64,000 bases of DNA from an uncultured Bilophila sp. (GTDB lineage Bacteria; Desulfobacterota; Desulfovibrionia; Desulfovibrionales; Desulfovibrionaceae): NCBI GenBank assembly GCA_902373525.1, contig CABKMN010000004.1, positions 1 through 64,000 of the forward strand. The letters run 5' to 3'. The notes beneath the pieces are model-generated. The model did no database searches. It was not told the DNA's origin and saw only the letters and a list, made by a program, of their open reading frames with translations. The position numbers were made by a program, and so were the translations under genes. Shown here one piece after another: positions 17,312 through 26,400 of the stretch. Positions within the stretch are counted from its first letter, which is position 1. Every line of letters starts with the position of its first letter.

Positions 17312-19978
17312 ATGAGCCAGCAACAGCCAGCCTCTCCCCGTGTCACGCCCATGTTCGAACAGTACCTCCGCATCAAGGAGGGCTATCCGGACGCTCTGCT
17401 CTTTTACCGCATGGGCGATTTTTACGAACTGTTCTTCGAAGACGCCGAAGTCGCCGCGCGCGAACTCCAGATCGCGCTGACCTCGCGCAATCCCAATGCC
17501 GAATCCCCCATCCCCATGTGCGGCGTGCCGTGGCACGCGGCGGAAGGCTACGTCAGCCAACTGCTCAACAAGGGCTACAAGATCGCCTTCTGCGATCAAA
17601 TCGAAGACCCCAGAGCCGCGAAGGGGCTTGTCGAACGGGCCGTCACCCGCGTCTATACGCCGGGGACCGCCATCGACGACGTGAGCCTCGAACCCAAGGG
17701 GCATACCTATCTGGGAGCCTTGTTCTGGAATCCGGACACGGATCGCGGCGGGTTCGCCTGGGTGGACGTCTCCACGGGATACTGGTCCGGGCTCCATGTG
17801 AAAAAGACGCAGGAACTCTGGCAGTGGGCCCAGAAAATCGCCCCCCGCGAACTCCTGCTTCCGGAAGACGCCGACATTCCCGCAACGCTGGGGCTGACCG
17901 ACATTCAGCCCGTCCGCGTCCCGCTGCGGAGCCATTTCGACTACAAGCGTTCCGCCGAACGCGTGCTCGCCGCGCAGTCCGTCGCGGAACTCGGGGCGCT
18001 GGGGCTTGAAGATCGCAAGGAACTGGTGCAGGCCTGCGGAGCGCTGCTCGCCTATCTCGAACAAACGCAGATGCAAGATACGAAGCATCTGGCGCCGTTC
18101 GAGCCGCTGGACCTCGGCCAGCACCTGCTCATCGACGACGTCACCGAGCGCAACCTTGAACTGTTCCGGCGGCTGGACGGCCGCAAGGGCGTGGGCACGC
18201 TGCGCCATGTGCTCGACTCGACGCAGACCCCGATGGGCGGACGCCTGCTTGAGGAACGCCTGCGGAACCCGTGGCGGGAACTCGCCCCCATTCAGGAAAC
18301 GCAGGACGCCATCCAGTGGCTGTCCGCCCATCCCGAAAACAGGAAGAAACTGCGCAGCGCGCTCGCCGGAGTGTACGATCTCGAACGCCTGTCCACCCGC
18401 ATCGCCCTCAACCGGACGTCGCCCCGGGACATGCTCTCCCTCAGGCAAAGCCTCGCGGCCCTCCCTCCGGTCAGGGAAGCCGTCAACGCGCCCGACACGG
18501 ACGCGCCGCACGCGTTGCGCCGGATTGTGGAGCACTGGGACAATCTGGACGATCACGCCGCCACGCTCGAAAAGGCGCTCGCAGACGATCCGCCGCAGTT
18601 CATCACCGAAGGCGGCCTGTTCAAACAAGGGTACAACGCCGAACTGGACGAGCTGCTCGATCTTGTGGAACACGGCGAAAACCGGGTCAAGGCCCTGCTC
18701 GACGAAGAACAGAAGGCCTCCGGCATCAGCAAACTCAAGCTCGGCTACAACCGGGTGTTCGGCTACTATTTCGAGCTGTCCAAGGCCGTAGGCGCGACGC
18801 CGCCCGAACACTTCATCCGCAGGCAGACGCTGGCGAACTCGGAACGCTTCACCACCGTCCGGCTCAAGGAGCTTGAAGAAAAACTGCTTTCCGCAGCCGA
18901 CAAACGCAAGTCTCTGGAATACAAACTGTTCCAGCAGTTGCGCGGCGTCCTTGCGGCGGCGCGGCCCCGTATTCTGTTCATGGCCGACATACTGGCTCAG
19001 CTGGACTACTGGCAATCGCTGACGGAAACGGCGGTGCGGCACAACTGGTCGCGTCCCGAACTCCACACGGAGCAGTCGATCACCATCCGTGAAGGGCGCC
19101 ATCCGGTTGTGGAAAGCATCATCGGGGAAGCCTCCTTCGTGCCGAACGACCTGCACATGGACGAAGACCGGCGGCTCCTGCTGATCACCGGCCCCAACAT
19201 GGCGGGCAAATCGACCGTGCTCCGGCAAACCGCGCTTATCTGCCTGCTCGCGCAGATGGGTTCCTTCGTCCCCGCCCGGGAGGCAAGGCTGGGCCTGTGC
19301 GACCGCATCTTCTCCCGCGTGGGCGCTTCGGACAATCTGGCGCAGGGGCAAAGTACGTTCATGGTCGAAATGATGGAAACCGCGCGGATTCTGCGGCAGG
19401 CGACCAAACGCAGCCTCGTCATCCTCGACGAAATCGGGCGCGGCACGAGCACGTTCGACGGGCTGGCGCTGGCATGGGCCGTAGCCGAAGAGCTCGCCAA
19501 GCGGGCGGGCGGCAGCATCCGCACCCTGTTCGCCACGCACTACCATGAACTGACCGCGCTCGAAGGCAAAATACCCGGCGTACACACGATGAACATCGCC
19601 ATCCGGGAATGGAACGGCGAAATCGTGTTCCTCCGCCGCCTGATCCCCGGCCCCTCGGACCGGAGCTACGGCATCGAGGTGGCCCGGCTCGCGGGCGTTC
19701 CACATCCGGTCGTTCAGCGGGCGCGGGAAATCCTCGCGCAACTGGAACAGAACAAGGGGTCCTCACCGGTGCGTCAGGTCATGCCCAACCTTCTGCCCGG
19801 CATCTCGCTGCCGGAAACGAAACCGAAAAAGCCCGTTGAAGAAACGCCCCCGCCATCGGAACCGGATCATCCGCTTCTGGTCGCGCTGCGCGACACCAAC
19901 CCCGATGCGCTGACGCCTCTTGAGGCGCTCAAGCGGATCACCGAATGGAAACTTTTATGGGGAGCGCCCAAGCAATGA
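17312..19978 (+). CDS. mutS: DNA mismatch repair protein MutS
   Basis: This 888-residue MutS1 protein recognises mismatches and recruits MutL. The N-terminal mismatch-binding motif is GDFYELFF (Phe37, Glu39). The connector, lever and clamp regions follow, then the ATPase: Walker A GPNMAGKST near residue 634, Walker B ILDEIGRGTSTFDG, and FATHYHEL. The C-terminal tail past the helix-turn-helix is Pro/Glu-rich. The ATG at 17312 (MSQQQPASPR) is preferred to a TTG nine bases earlier; neither has a good ribosome site. The stop overlaps the next start (ATGA). Confidence 0.96.
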   Translation: MSQQQPASPRVTPMFEQYLRIKEGYPDALLFYRMGDFYELFFEDAEVAARELQIALTSRNPNAESPIPMCGVPWHAAEGYVSQLLNKGYKIAFCDQIEDPRAAKGLVERAVTRVYTPGTAIDDVSLEPKGHTYLGALFWNPDTDRGGFAWVDVSTGYWSGLHVKKTQELWQWAQKIAPRELLLPEDADIPATLGLTDIQPVRVPLRSHFDYKRSAERVLAAQSVAELGALGLEDRKELVQACGALLAYLEQTQMQDTKHLAPFEPLDLGQHLLIDDVTERNLELFRRLDGRKGVGTLRHVLDSTQTPMGGRLLEERLRNPWRELAPIQETQDAIQWLSAHPENRKKLRSALAGVYDLERLSTRIALNRTSPRDMLSLRQSLAALPPVREAVNAPDTDAPHALRRIVEHWDNLDDHAATLEKALADDPPQFITEGGLFKQGYNAELDELLDLVEHGENRVKALLDEEQKASGISKLKLGYNRVFGYYFELSKAVGATPPEHFIRRQTLANSERFTTVRLKELEEKLLSAADKRKSLEYKLFQQLRGVLAAARPRILFMADILAQLDYWQSLTETAVRHNWSRPELHTEQSITIREGRHPVVESIIGEASFVPNDLHMDEDRRLLLITGPNMAGKSTVLRQTALICLLAQMGSFVPAREARLGLCDRIFSRVGASDNLAQGQSTFMVEMMETARILRQATKRSLVILDEIGRGTSTFDGLALAWAVAEELAKRAGGSIRTLFATHYHELTALEGKIPGVHTMNIAIREWNGEIVFLRRLIPGPSDRSYGIEVARLAGVPHPVVQRAREILAQLEQNKGSSPVRQVMPNLLPGISLPETKPKKPVEETPPPSEPDHPLLVALRDTNPDALTPLEALKRITEWKLLWGAPKQ

Positions 19979-20442
19979 AAAACTGGATCATACCGGCACT
20001 GTGCTGCCTGCTTCTCGTTGCGGCGGGATGCGGCAAAAAGGGAGACCCGGTCCCTCAGGACAAGAAAAACCTGTTCACATGGGAAAAGGCCGACGCCGCG
20101 TTTACGCAAAACGGGTGCCTCGCCGTCTCGGCCCTGATGAGCGGCGCGACCCGAAATGTGGACGGCTTCTCCATCGAGCTGGAACCGCTGGCGGCCTCGG
20201 CGGACTCGACGCTGCCCAAGGAATTGCAGACGCCGCAGGATACCTGCGAAGGCTGCCCCTTCACCCCGCGCGAAACGCAGGAACTGACGCCGCAACAGGC
20301 CATTCCGACGGACGGGGGAACGCGGTACGCCTTCACCTACTGCCCCACGCTCAAGGCGGCCGCCTACCGCTGGCGTCTGGTGGCCCGGAACGTCTTCATG
20401 TCGTTCCCCTTTGCCCTCACTCCGGTCAAAACCGTACGCTGA
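19975..20442 (+). CDS. Small lipoprotein coupled to mutS
   Basis: This 155-residue protein has a type II signal peptide: MKNWIIPALCCLLLVAAGC, with lipidated Cys19 in the lipobox VAAGC. The GKKGDPVPQ that follows resembles the start of LptM-like lipoproteins, but the protein is much longer. The mature part has a CEGC pair near residue 84 and no domain I recognise. It is translated from inside the mutS stop codon, an unusual partner for a repair gene. Confidence 0.85.
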   Translation: MKNWIIPALCCLLLVAAGCGKKGDPVPQDKKNLFTWEKADAAFTQNGCLAVSALMSGATRNVDGFSIELEPLAASADSTLPKELQTPQDTCEGCPFTPRETQELTPQQAIPTDGGTRYAFTYCPTLKAAAYRWRLVARNVFMSFPFALTPVKTVR

Positions 20443-20448
20443 ACCAAC

Positions 20449-20474
20449 CCGGAAGAGGAACATCCCTCTTCCGG
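20449..20474 (+). terminator. Intrinsic terminator of the mutS operon
   Basis: CCGGAAGAGG and CCTCTTCCGG form a perfect 10-bp stem with a six-base loop, then CCTTATT. It lies seven bases after the lipoprotein stop. Confidence 0.7.
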
Positions 20475-20543
20475 CCTTATTCCCATTCCGTCCGAGGCAT
20501 TGGGTTTCCGGCAATCGCTCCAGATGAGCTTTCGCCCAAACAG

Positions 20544-20567
20544 AAAAGTCCTCTCACGAGGACTTTT
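20544..20567. terminator. Bidirectional terminator between the lipoprotein gene and pgpA
   Basis: The arms AAAAGTCCTC and GAGGACTTTT are perfect around TCAC. A T-run follows on the plus strand, and the A-run becomes T on the minus strand, serving pgpA from the right. Confidence 0.85.
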
Positions 20568-20591
20568 TTCGTATCGGCAAAACCTTTTTTC

Positions 20592-21056
20592 TCAGGAAAG
20601 CCAGCCGATCAGGTGCAGCAGCCACATGACCAACAGAGCCTGCAATCCCGCCATCACGTCATCGATCATGACGCCGTAGCCGTCCGGCAACCAGCTCTCG
20701 GAGGCGTGCACGGGCCACGGCTTCCACATGTCGAAAATGCGGAACAGCACGAAGGCGACGCCGATCTTCGCCCACCCCGGATCGGCGAACGGCAGAAGCA
20801 CCAGCCACATGCCGAGCAGTTCGTCGATGACGATTTCTCCGGGGTCCTTGCGGCCAAGAAGCTGTTCACCCCGCGTGGCGGCCATGCCGCCGAGCCAGAA
20901 AACGAGCACGAGCACCACGACACGCGCGACGAACGGCAACGGAAGAAAAAGGAACGGAGCCAGCACGGCCGCCAGCGCGGAACCGCATGTTCCCGGCATG
21001 ACGGGCGACAACCCGGCGAATCCCAAACGGCATACGGCAAGGATGAACGCGTTCAT
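20592..21056 (-). CDS. pgpA: Phosphatidylglycerophosphatase A
   Basis: This 154-residue inner-membrane enzyme dephosphorylates phosphatidylglycerophosphate to phosphatidylglycerol. It has the family features: GLSPVMPGTCGS near residue 15, DPGEIVIDELLGMW near 71-84 with the catalytic acidic residues, and FRIFDMWKPWP near 106. At least three hydrophobic segments are visible. The ATG at 21056 overlaps the thyX stop by four bases, so it is the last gene of the ruvA-ruvB-thyX-pgpA run. Confidence 0.94.
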   Translation of the reverse strand: MNAFILAVCRLGFAGLSPVMPGTCGSALAAVLAPFLFLPLPFVARVVVLVLVFWLGGMAATRGEQLLGRKDPGEIVIDELLGMWLVLLPFADPGWAKIGVAFVLFRIFDMWKPWPVHASESWLPDGYGVMIDDVMAGLQALLVMWLLHLIGWLS

Positions 21057-21793
21057 GAGTTCCCCTCATTCCGGACGGGGAAGCGCCCGCACGAAAACTT
21101 CTCGCCTTCGGGACAGTAACGCAGGCGTTCGCACTTGGCCCCCGCCGCACCGAACACTTCCGGCAGGACCCGCCGACACAGCGCCAGCATTTCATCCGCG
21201 ACGTGACGGATTTCCCACTGCGCCCGGCGACAACAGCGGTGCTCAAAAAAGTTCAGCAACGAACGGCAGTTCATGGTCACGACGATATTGCTCGCCGTGG
21301 CCTGGGGCAGCACGAACCGGGCGTCCTCGTTCGCCTTGGACCCCGTACGTCCCGCCGCCTCCAACAACGCCTTGAGATCGCGGTACGCAGAACCGATTTC
21401 CCGCATGACGCCTTCAAACCGTTCCAATGCCTCGGGATTTTTCCGAATTTCCGGAGGGATCAGGTAATCGAAATCGGAACCGTCCACATACCGCTGGCTC
21501 TGCTGCGAATAAGATGCAATGCGGTGCCGCACGAGCTGGTGCGTCAACGCGCGGGAAACCCCGCCGAGCGCGAAGGTGAAGCTGACGTGCTCCACCGGGC
21601 TGGCGTGTCCCGACTCCATGATGGAAGCGACGAACGCCGCCTGCTTTTCCCGGGAGATTTCCCCGGCGAGCAGGCGCGGCCACATGTCGGCGACGAACCC
21701 GGCATGATAACACTGCCGGAACGCCGCATAGACTAGCGACAGCGGTTCGGGGGTATGGGCGAGCAATTCCACTTTGGGCTGAACCACGGGCAT
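21053..21793 (-). CDS. thyX: Flavin-dependent thymidylate synthase
   Basis: This 246-residue enzyme makes dTMP from dUMP using FAD, NADPH and methylene-tetrahydrofolate. The ThyX motif RHRxxSxxxxSxR is present at residues 89-101 as RHRIASYSQQSQR. A conserved HASPVEHVSFTF stretch binds FAD. Its presence suggests the host lacks or does not rely on ThyA, common in anaerobic deltaproteobacteria. It follows ruvB by five bases. Confidence 0.95.
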   Translation of the reverse strand: MPVVQPKVELLAHTPEPLSLVYAAFRQCYHAGFVADMWPRLLAGEISREKQAAFVASIMESGHASPVEHVSFTFALGGVSRALTHQLVRHRIASYSQQSQRYVDGSDFDYLIPPEIRKNPEALERFEGVMREIGSAYRDLKALLEAAGRTGSKANEDARFVLPQATASNIVVTMNCRSLLNFFEHRCCRRAQWEIRHVADEMLALCRRVLPEVFGAAGAKCERLRYCPEGEKFSCGRFPVRNEGNS

Positions 21794-21798
21794 GACGA

Positions 21799-22821
21799 CT
21801 ATCCTAGCATGTTGAGATGTTTATAGGCTTTCGCCGTGGCCATCCTACCGCGCGAGGTCCGCTTCAGGAATCCGCACTGGATGAGATACGGCTCGTAGAT
21901 GTCCTCAATCGTGCGCACTTCCTCGGAACAGGCCACGGCCAGCGTCTTGACGCCAACGGGACCGCCGCCATAGATGTCCACCAGCACGCGCAGCAGCTTG
22001 CGGTCCATTTGGTCCAGCCCGTTCTCGTCCACGTCCATACGCTGCAACGCATGCGACGCCTGTTCCTCATCCACCACGCCCTTGCCGTACACGGCGGCGA
22101 AGTCGCGTACGCGCCGCAGCAACCGGTTGGCGATGCGCGGGGTGCCCCGGGAACGCCGCCCGATTTCCAGCGCGCCGCCCTCCGTAATGGAGACGCCCAG
22201 AATCCGGGCCGCCCGCATGACCACGCGGGACAACTCTTCCGGCGTGTAAAATTCCAGACGGCTGATGATCCCGAAACGATCCCGCAGCGGCGAGGAAAGC
22301 AAGCCGATGCGCGTCGTCGCGCCCACCAGCGTAAACGGTTCCAGATCGATCTTGACGGTCCGTGCCGCGGGGCCCTGCCCGATGAGCAGATCGAGCTTGT
22401 AGTCCTCAAGCGCCGGATACAGGATTTCCTCCACCGCAATGGGCATCCGGTGGATTTCGTCCACAAACAGAATATCGTGCCGGGAAAGGTTGGTCAGGAT
22501 GGCGGCGAGGTCCCCACTCCGCTCCAGCACGGGGCCGGACGTACAGATCAGGTTGACGCCGAGTTCGGCGGCCATGATCTGCGCCAGCGTCGTCTTGCCG
22601 AGGCCGGGATTGCCGTAAAAAAGGACGTGATCCATCGCCTGCCCGCGCTCCCGGGCGGCGTTGAGAAACACCCGCAGATTCGCCCGCAGTTCCTCCTGCC
22701 CGATGAAATCCTCCAGCCTTGAGGGACGGATGTTTTCTTCGGGCGAGGACGCGGATTCCGGAGCCGACAGCTCCTTCGCCAAATCGGCGGGAGGAAGAAA
22801 CGAAGACATAGAATCGGACAT
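21799..22821 (-). CDS. ruvB: Holliday junction branch migration ATPase RuvB
   Basis: This 340-residue AAA+ motor drives branch migration with RuvA. Walker A is GNPGLGKT (residues 70-77), Walker B VDEIH (120-124), sensor 1 GATTR, and the arginine-finger region RDRFG. The C-terminal winged helix follows. The ATG at 22821 overlaps the ruvA stop (TGATG); a GTG one codon earlier is possible. A short Pro/Ser-rich head precedes the usual [12 protein letters not shown] start of the family. Confidence 0.96.
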   Translation of the reverse strand: MSDSMSSFLPPADLAKELSAPESASSPEENIRPSRLEDFIGQEELRANLRVFLNAARERGQAMDHVLFYGNPGLGKTTLAQIMAAELGVNLICTSGPVLERSGDLAAILTNLSRHDILFVDEIHRMPIAVEEILYPALEDYKLDLLIGQGPAARTVKIDLEPFTLVGATTRIGLLSSPLRDRFGIISRLEFYTPEELSRVVMRAARILGVSITEGGALEIGRRSRGTPRIANRLLRRVRDFAAVYGKGVVDEEQASHALQRMDVDENGLDQMDRKLLRVLVDIYGGGPVGVKTLAVACSEEVRTIEDIYEPYLIQCGFLKRTSRGRMATAKAYKHLNMLG

Positions 22822-23432
22822 CACTTCTGCCGTTCGCGGGCAAGGGCTTTGAGGGCCGCACGCAGAGCTTCGCTGACTTCGAGATCAGGTTCCTCGTGCA
22901 GAATGTTTTTCAGAACGGGCGCGGCTTCGGCTTCGGCATAACCCAGCCCTTCGAGCCCCGTCAGGGCATCGCGGTACACGCTGCCGGGAATGCCCAGCTG
23001 CAACGCCGCGGCGGCGGGCATTTCCTCAACCTTCAACTTGTACTTGAGCTCCAGAAAAATGTGCTGGGCGCTCTTCTTGCCGATACCGGAAACCTGCGTC
23101 AGGGCCAGCACATCGTCCTCAAGCACCAGCCTCCGCAGATCGTCGGGCCGGAATGCGGAAAGGATGCCGAGCGCCGTACGCGCGCCGACCTTGGAAATGG
23201 ACGTCAGCACGATGAACGTCTGGCGTTCGTCCCACGTCTCGAACCCGAACAGCTCCTGCGCGTCTTCCCTGACGATATGGCAGATATAAAAACGGACGAG
23301 GCCGCCGCGCTCCGGCAACCGGAGGAACGTCTGCTGCGGCAGATAGACTTCATACCCGACGCCGCCCTCAGTGACGACGACGCAGGCGTTGGCGCACACT
23401 TCCGCCAACCGCCCTTCAAGATAAGCGATCAT
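22821..23432 (-). CDS. ruvA: Holliday junction DNA-binding protein RuvA
   Basis: This 203-residue protein forms the tetramer that holds the four-way junction for RuvB. It begins MIAYLEGRL with the OB-fold. The tandem helix-hairpin-helix region holds [14 protein letters not shown] and [16 protein letters not shown], and the C-terminal RuvB-binding domain contains ALTGLGY-like [12 protein letters not shown]. The ATG at 23432 has GGGAGA upstream, and the longer frame lacks family character. ruvC is not in the window. Confidence 0.95.
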   Translation of the reverse strand: MIAYLEGRLAEVCANACVVVTEGGVGYEVYLPQQTFLRLPERGGLVRFYICHIVREDAQELFGFETWDERQTFIVLTSISKVGARTALGILSAFRPDDLRRLVLEDDVLALTQVSGIGKKSAQHIFLELKYKLKVEEMPAAAALQLGIPGSVYRDALTGLEGLGYAEAEAAPVLKNILHEEPDLEVSEALRAALKALARERQK

Positions 23433-23519
23433 GGGGTGTTCTCCCTGTTTGAGCGGCAACACCCGAATGGCGTAACCTTTTTCAGCATAGCCCAAAGGCC
23501 GCCGGGAGAAAAGCCCTTA

Positions 23520-24602
23520 TCATCCGTCCCGATTTTCCGCCCATCCCTTGCACGGCGTATGGACGTCCACTCCCGCTTCGGTACGGCGCAGTCGGCCCGC
23601 GATGCGTGAAAGCCTCCTGAGCGGGCTTCCGCACGCACACGGCCCGGGCAGCATCGCCGCAACATCGCCCGTGCGGTACCGGATCAACGGCATGGCCCGC
23701 CGCGTCAATGTGGTGAAAACCACTTCGCCCGGCGTCCCGTCCGGCACGGGCGAACCCGAAACGGGATCGACCACTTCGAAAAACAGGTCCGCTTCGCGCA
23801 GGTGATAGCCGTTCCGCGCACGGCATTCCACCCCGCCGCCGTATCCGGTTTCCGTCAATCCGTAATGATCAAAGACCTCGCAGCTCCAACGCCGCGCCAA
23901 CGCCGCGCCGAGCGCTTCGGGTAACGGTTCCGCGCTGGAAAGGACGGCCCGCAGCTTCGGGGGCTCCGGGAGAGCTTCGAGCAACCGGCGCAGTTGCGCG
24001 GGAGCCGCCACGAGACAGTCGGGCCGGTGCCGTTCCAGCTCGGCCAGAAATCCCGCCGTCTCCGCCGCCGGGTTTCCCGCAACGCCCCGCGCCCCGATAC
24101 GCGGGAGCGCCTGAATGAGCAGATCAGTCACCCCATCCGGACGTTCCGCTCCGGGCAGCAGGACAAGCACGGTATCTCCGGGACGAACAAGAACGCTGAT
24201 GCCGTGGGCGAAGAAATCCAGCGTCCGCTCAAGGTCCGCAACGGAAAAGGCCAGCCGCTTGGGTTCGCCGGTCGTACCGGAAGTGCTCAGCGTGACCATG
24301 CGCGCGACAGCATCCAAGGGGACGCAGAGGAACCGTTTCCAATTTTCCGCAATATCCCCGGGAGCCGTGAAGGGCAACGCCGCAATATCTTCCCTTGAAA
24401 CGGGCCAGCGCCCGCTTCGGATCGCTTCGCCGTGCCGAACGAACACCTCGGCCAAGTGTTTTCGGTAAAAAAGACTGTGCCTTTCAACATCCCGCAACAA
24501 CGCGTTGATTTTGCCCGTCTGATACCGCAGCACGGCCCCGGGGTCCACGCTTTCCAGCCCGCAGCATCGGGCGATCCAGTCATCCAGAAACGGTTGCGAC
24601 AT
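23520..24602 (-). CDS. AMP-dependent CoA ligase-like protein (DVU_1553 type)
   Basis: This 360-residue adenylate-forming enzyme resembles phenylacetate-CoA ligases but is shorter. The AMP-binding P-loop is TLSTSGTTGEPKR near residue 105. FDHYGLTETGYGGG supplies the adenine-contact motif, and YRTGD precedes the hinge. The usual C-terminal domain is largely missing, so it may only adenylate. It is the last gene of the aldehyde oxidoreductase operon and starts inside the stop of the radical SAM gene (TGATG). I recall the same neighbour order in Desulfovibrio vulgaris. The substrate is unknown. Confidence 0.85.
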   Translation of the reverse strand: MSQPFLDDWIARCCGLESVDPGAVLRYQTGKINALLRDVERHSLFYRKHLAEVFVRHGEAIRSGRWPVSREDIAALPFTAPGDIAENWKRFLCVPLDAVARMVTLSTSGTTGEPKRLAFSVADLERTLDFFAHGISVLVRPGDTVLVLLPGAERPDGVTDLLIQALPRIGARGVAGNPAAETAGFLAELERHRPDCLVAAPAQLRRLLEALPEPPKLRAVLSSAEPLPEALGAALARRWSCEVFDHYGLTETGYGGGVECRARNGYHLREADLFFEVVDPVSGSPVPDGTPGEVVFTTLTRRAMPLIRYRTGDVAAMLPGPCACGSPLRRLSRIAGRLRRTEAGVDVHTPCKGWAENRDG

Positions 24603-25954
24603 CAGAAACGCCCTCTGTACAGTGTCGTCCCGTCAAAGGCGGTCAGGTTGTACAGACAGAAGGGGATCAAGGTCCCGGCGGGACTGACCACATGGATGCA
24701 GCACCCTTTGACCCGCTCCACATCAAGCGTCATGGCATCCTGAAACGCCATACAGGACAGGGTGAAACGCTGCGCCATCCCGGCGGAAGCCAGAAACCGG
24801 TCGAACGCGTCCCCGCCTCCGCCGTCTGAAACCTCCTCGGGCGAACTCCAGTGCTTGGCGGCGAACGCCTTGGCCTTGCGGGCGCCCTCCGCGGCGGACG
24901 GGGTGTCCCCGCAGTCGCAACAGGCCGACGCCCCGCGCACCAGTTCCAGCCCTTCGCCGGTCCGCCGGTAGACGGCGCTGAACGAACACAAGGCATGCTC
25001 GCATCCCGGAGGATGGAAATCCGTCCACCGGACCTGTCCCTGCGACTGCACCTCAAGCGCCCGGGCGACTTCCGGCAGAGTCACCCGCGGCGACCGGTCG
25101 GCCCGCCACGGACAGCGTCCGAACGACGACAGGGGCTGAAAATGGACGCCCCGGACCTGCGGCCCAAGACGCAACCCCATCTCCACCAGTTTCCACACGC
25201 CGTCCAGATTGACGCCCGCCGCCACCGTCGCCACCAGCACCACGCCGATGCCCGCTTCGGTGCACGCCCGGATGGCCGCCAGCTTTTCGGGCAGACAACG
25301 CCTGCCCCGCAGGACTTCATGGGCCGCATCATCGGCGGCGTCGCATTGCAGGTATACCGAATCCAACCCGGCGGCCCGCAGGCTCGCCGCGTACCCCGGT
25401 TCCGTACCCAGACGCAGTCCGTTGGTATTGCATTGGACAAGGCCGAAGCCCCGCTCCTTCGCCATCCGAACGATCTCGGGCAGGTCGTTCCTGATCGTGG
25501 GTTCGCCGCCGGAAAGCTGCACGTTGCAAGGGCCCGAAGCCTGTTTGAGCCGATCAAGCTGAAAGGCGATATGCTCCGGCGTGGGGTCCGGTTCGGCCTG
25601 CTCTCCGGCGCTGGCGAAACACACGGGACAACGCAGGTTGCAGCGCGCCGTGATCTCGATGAGCCCCGTACAGGTATGCTGGCCGTGTTCGGCGCACAGC
25701 CCGCAGTCGAACGGGCACCCGCGATCCGCTTCCGTAAACGGACGTCGGGGGTGGGACGGGGTCTTGTCCCGTACCCACGAGCCAAAATCCGGCTCTCCCC
25801 GCCACACGGGCTCGGCGAACGCGCCGTGTTCCGGGCAAACCTTATGCAGGACCACAACTCCGTCCGGGCCTTCCCGCCGGTATTCCGCCGGGATGCGTTG
25901 CAGACAGACCGGACACAGACTTTCCGTGCGGTACGGAAGCGGACGCCGCGTCAT
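24602..25954 (-). CDS. Radical SAM protein of the TrsS type
   Basis: This 450-residue protein has the radical SAM cluster motif CNLRCPVC (Cys105, Cys109, Cys112). Extra cysteines lie before it (CPVC at 14-17, Cys40, GCPFDCGLC at 80-87, Cys95) and after it (ACCDCGD, and GCCIH near the C-terminus), suggesting additional metal sites. The family sometimes carries selenocysteine near the end; here the codons are TGC. It is coupled by four-base overlap to the gene upstream and by TGATG to the ligase. The product it modifies is unknown; the context ties it to the molybdoenzyme. Confidence 0.85.
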   Translation of the reverse strand: MTRRPLPYRTESLCPVCLQRIPAEYRREGPDGVVVLHKVCPEHGAFAEPVWRGEPDFGSWVRDKTPSHPRRPFTEADRGCPFDCGLCAEHGQHTCTGLIEITARCNLRCPVCFASAGEQAEPDPTPEHIAFQLDRLKQASGPCNVQLSGGEPTIRNDLPEIVRMAKERGFGLVQCNTNGLRLGTEPGYAASLRAAGLDSVYLQCDAADDAAHEVLRGRRCLPEKLAAIRACTEAGIGVVLVATVAAGVNLDGVWKLVEMGLRLGPQVRGVHFQPLSSFGRCPWRADRSPRVTLPEVARALEVQSQGQVRWTDFHPPGCEHALCSFSAVYRRTGEGLELVRGASACCDCGDTPSAAEGARKAKAFAAKHWSSPEEVSDGGGGDAFDRFLASAGMAQRFTLSCMAFQDAMTLDVERVKGCCIHVVSPAGTLIPFCLYNLTAFDGTTLYRGRF

Positions 25955-26400
25955 CGCACCTCCAGCATGTCGATGTCGTAGGCGGCGCACAGATCGACCA
26001 TCTTGTCCCAACAGTCGGCCAGCAGATCGCCGCACAGGGTCATATCAGCGCCGCCCCCCGTCTCCTCCTGAATGGAGGGACAGGAAACGTCCCGACACGC
26101 TCCCGTGCAGACGCGCTGGGCAAACCATGCCGCGTAGTCGTTGATCAGCGGTTCCGCCATCGGGTGAGTGGTTTCGCCGTCTCCGCCCTTACAGGCCAGA
26201 TAGCCGAGCGCCGCCGCCCCGCCCGTCAGAAGGCCGCAGGCCCCCCCGCTTTGCCCCATCCCGTGGCACAGGCCGCCCGCAGCCCTCACAAGGCCGGGGT
26301 TTTCCACGCCCTGCTGCCGCAGCAGCAACAGCATGAGAAGCTGACTGCAACAATACCCCTCGCGAATCCACGGCACCAGTTCCAGCATCAATGCGTTCAT
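25951..26400 (-). CDS. C-GCAxxG-C-C family protein (DVU_1555 type)
   Basis: This 149-residue Cys-rich protein has paired Cys17-Cys18 in EGYCCSQLL, Cys45 in GGLCHGMG, a GGACGLLTGG loop with Cys55, and later CTGACRDVSC. This Cys/Gly pattern defines the C_GCAxxG_C_C group, thought to bind a metal or redox centre; no biochemical role is established. The ATG at 26400 lies inside the stop of the methyltransferase gene. Its place between the methyltransferase and radical SAM genes argues for a shared maturation or electron-transfer task. Confidence 0.85.
   Translation of the reverse strand: MNALMLELVPWIREGYCCSQLLMLLLLRQQGVENPGLVRAAGGLCHGMGQSGGACGLLTGGAAALGYLACKGGDGETTHPMAEPLINDYAAWFAQRVCTGACRDVSCPSIQEETGGGADMTLCGDLLADCWDKMVDLCAAYDIDMLEVR

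Noticed and set aside
16778..19741. 987-codon open frame on the minus strand opposite mutS
   Set aside because: It mirrors mutS, is His/Gln/Arg-rich without domains, and results from GC-rich third positions.
24602..25954. Selenocysteine (in-frame TGA) in the radical SAM protein
   Set aside because: The family can carry it, but here the relevant positions are TGC and the frame is open throughout.
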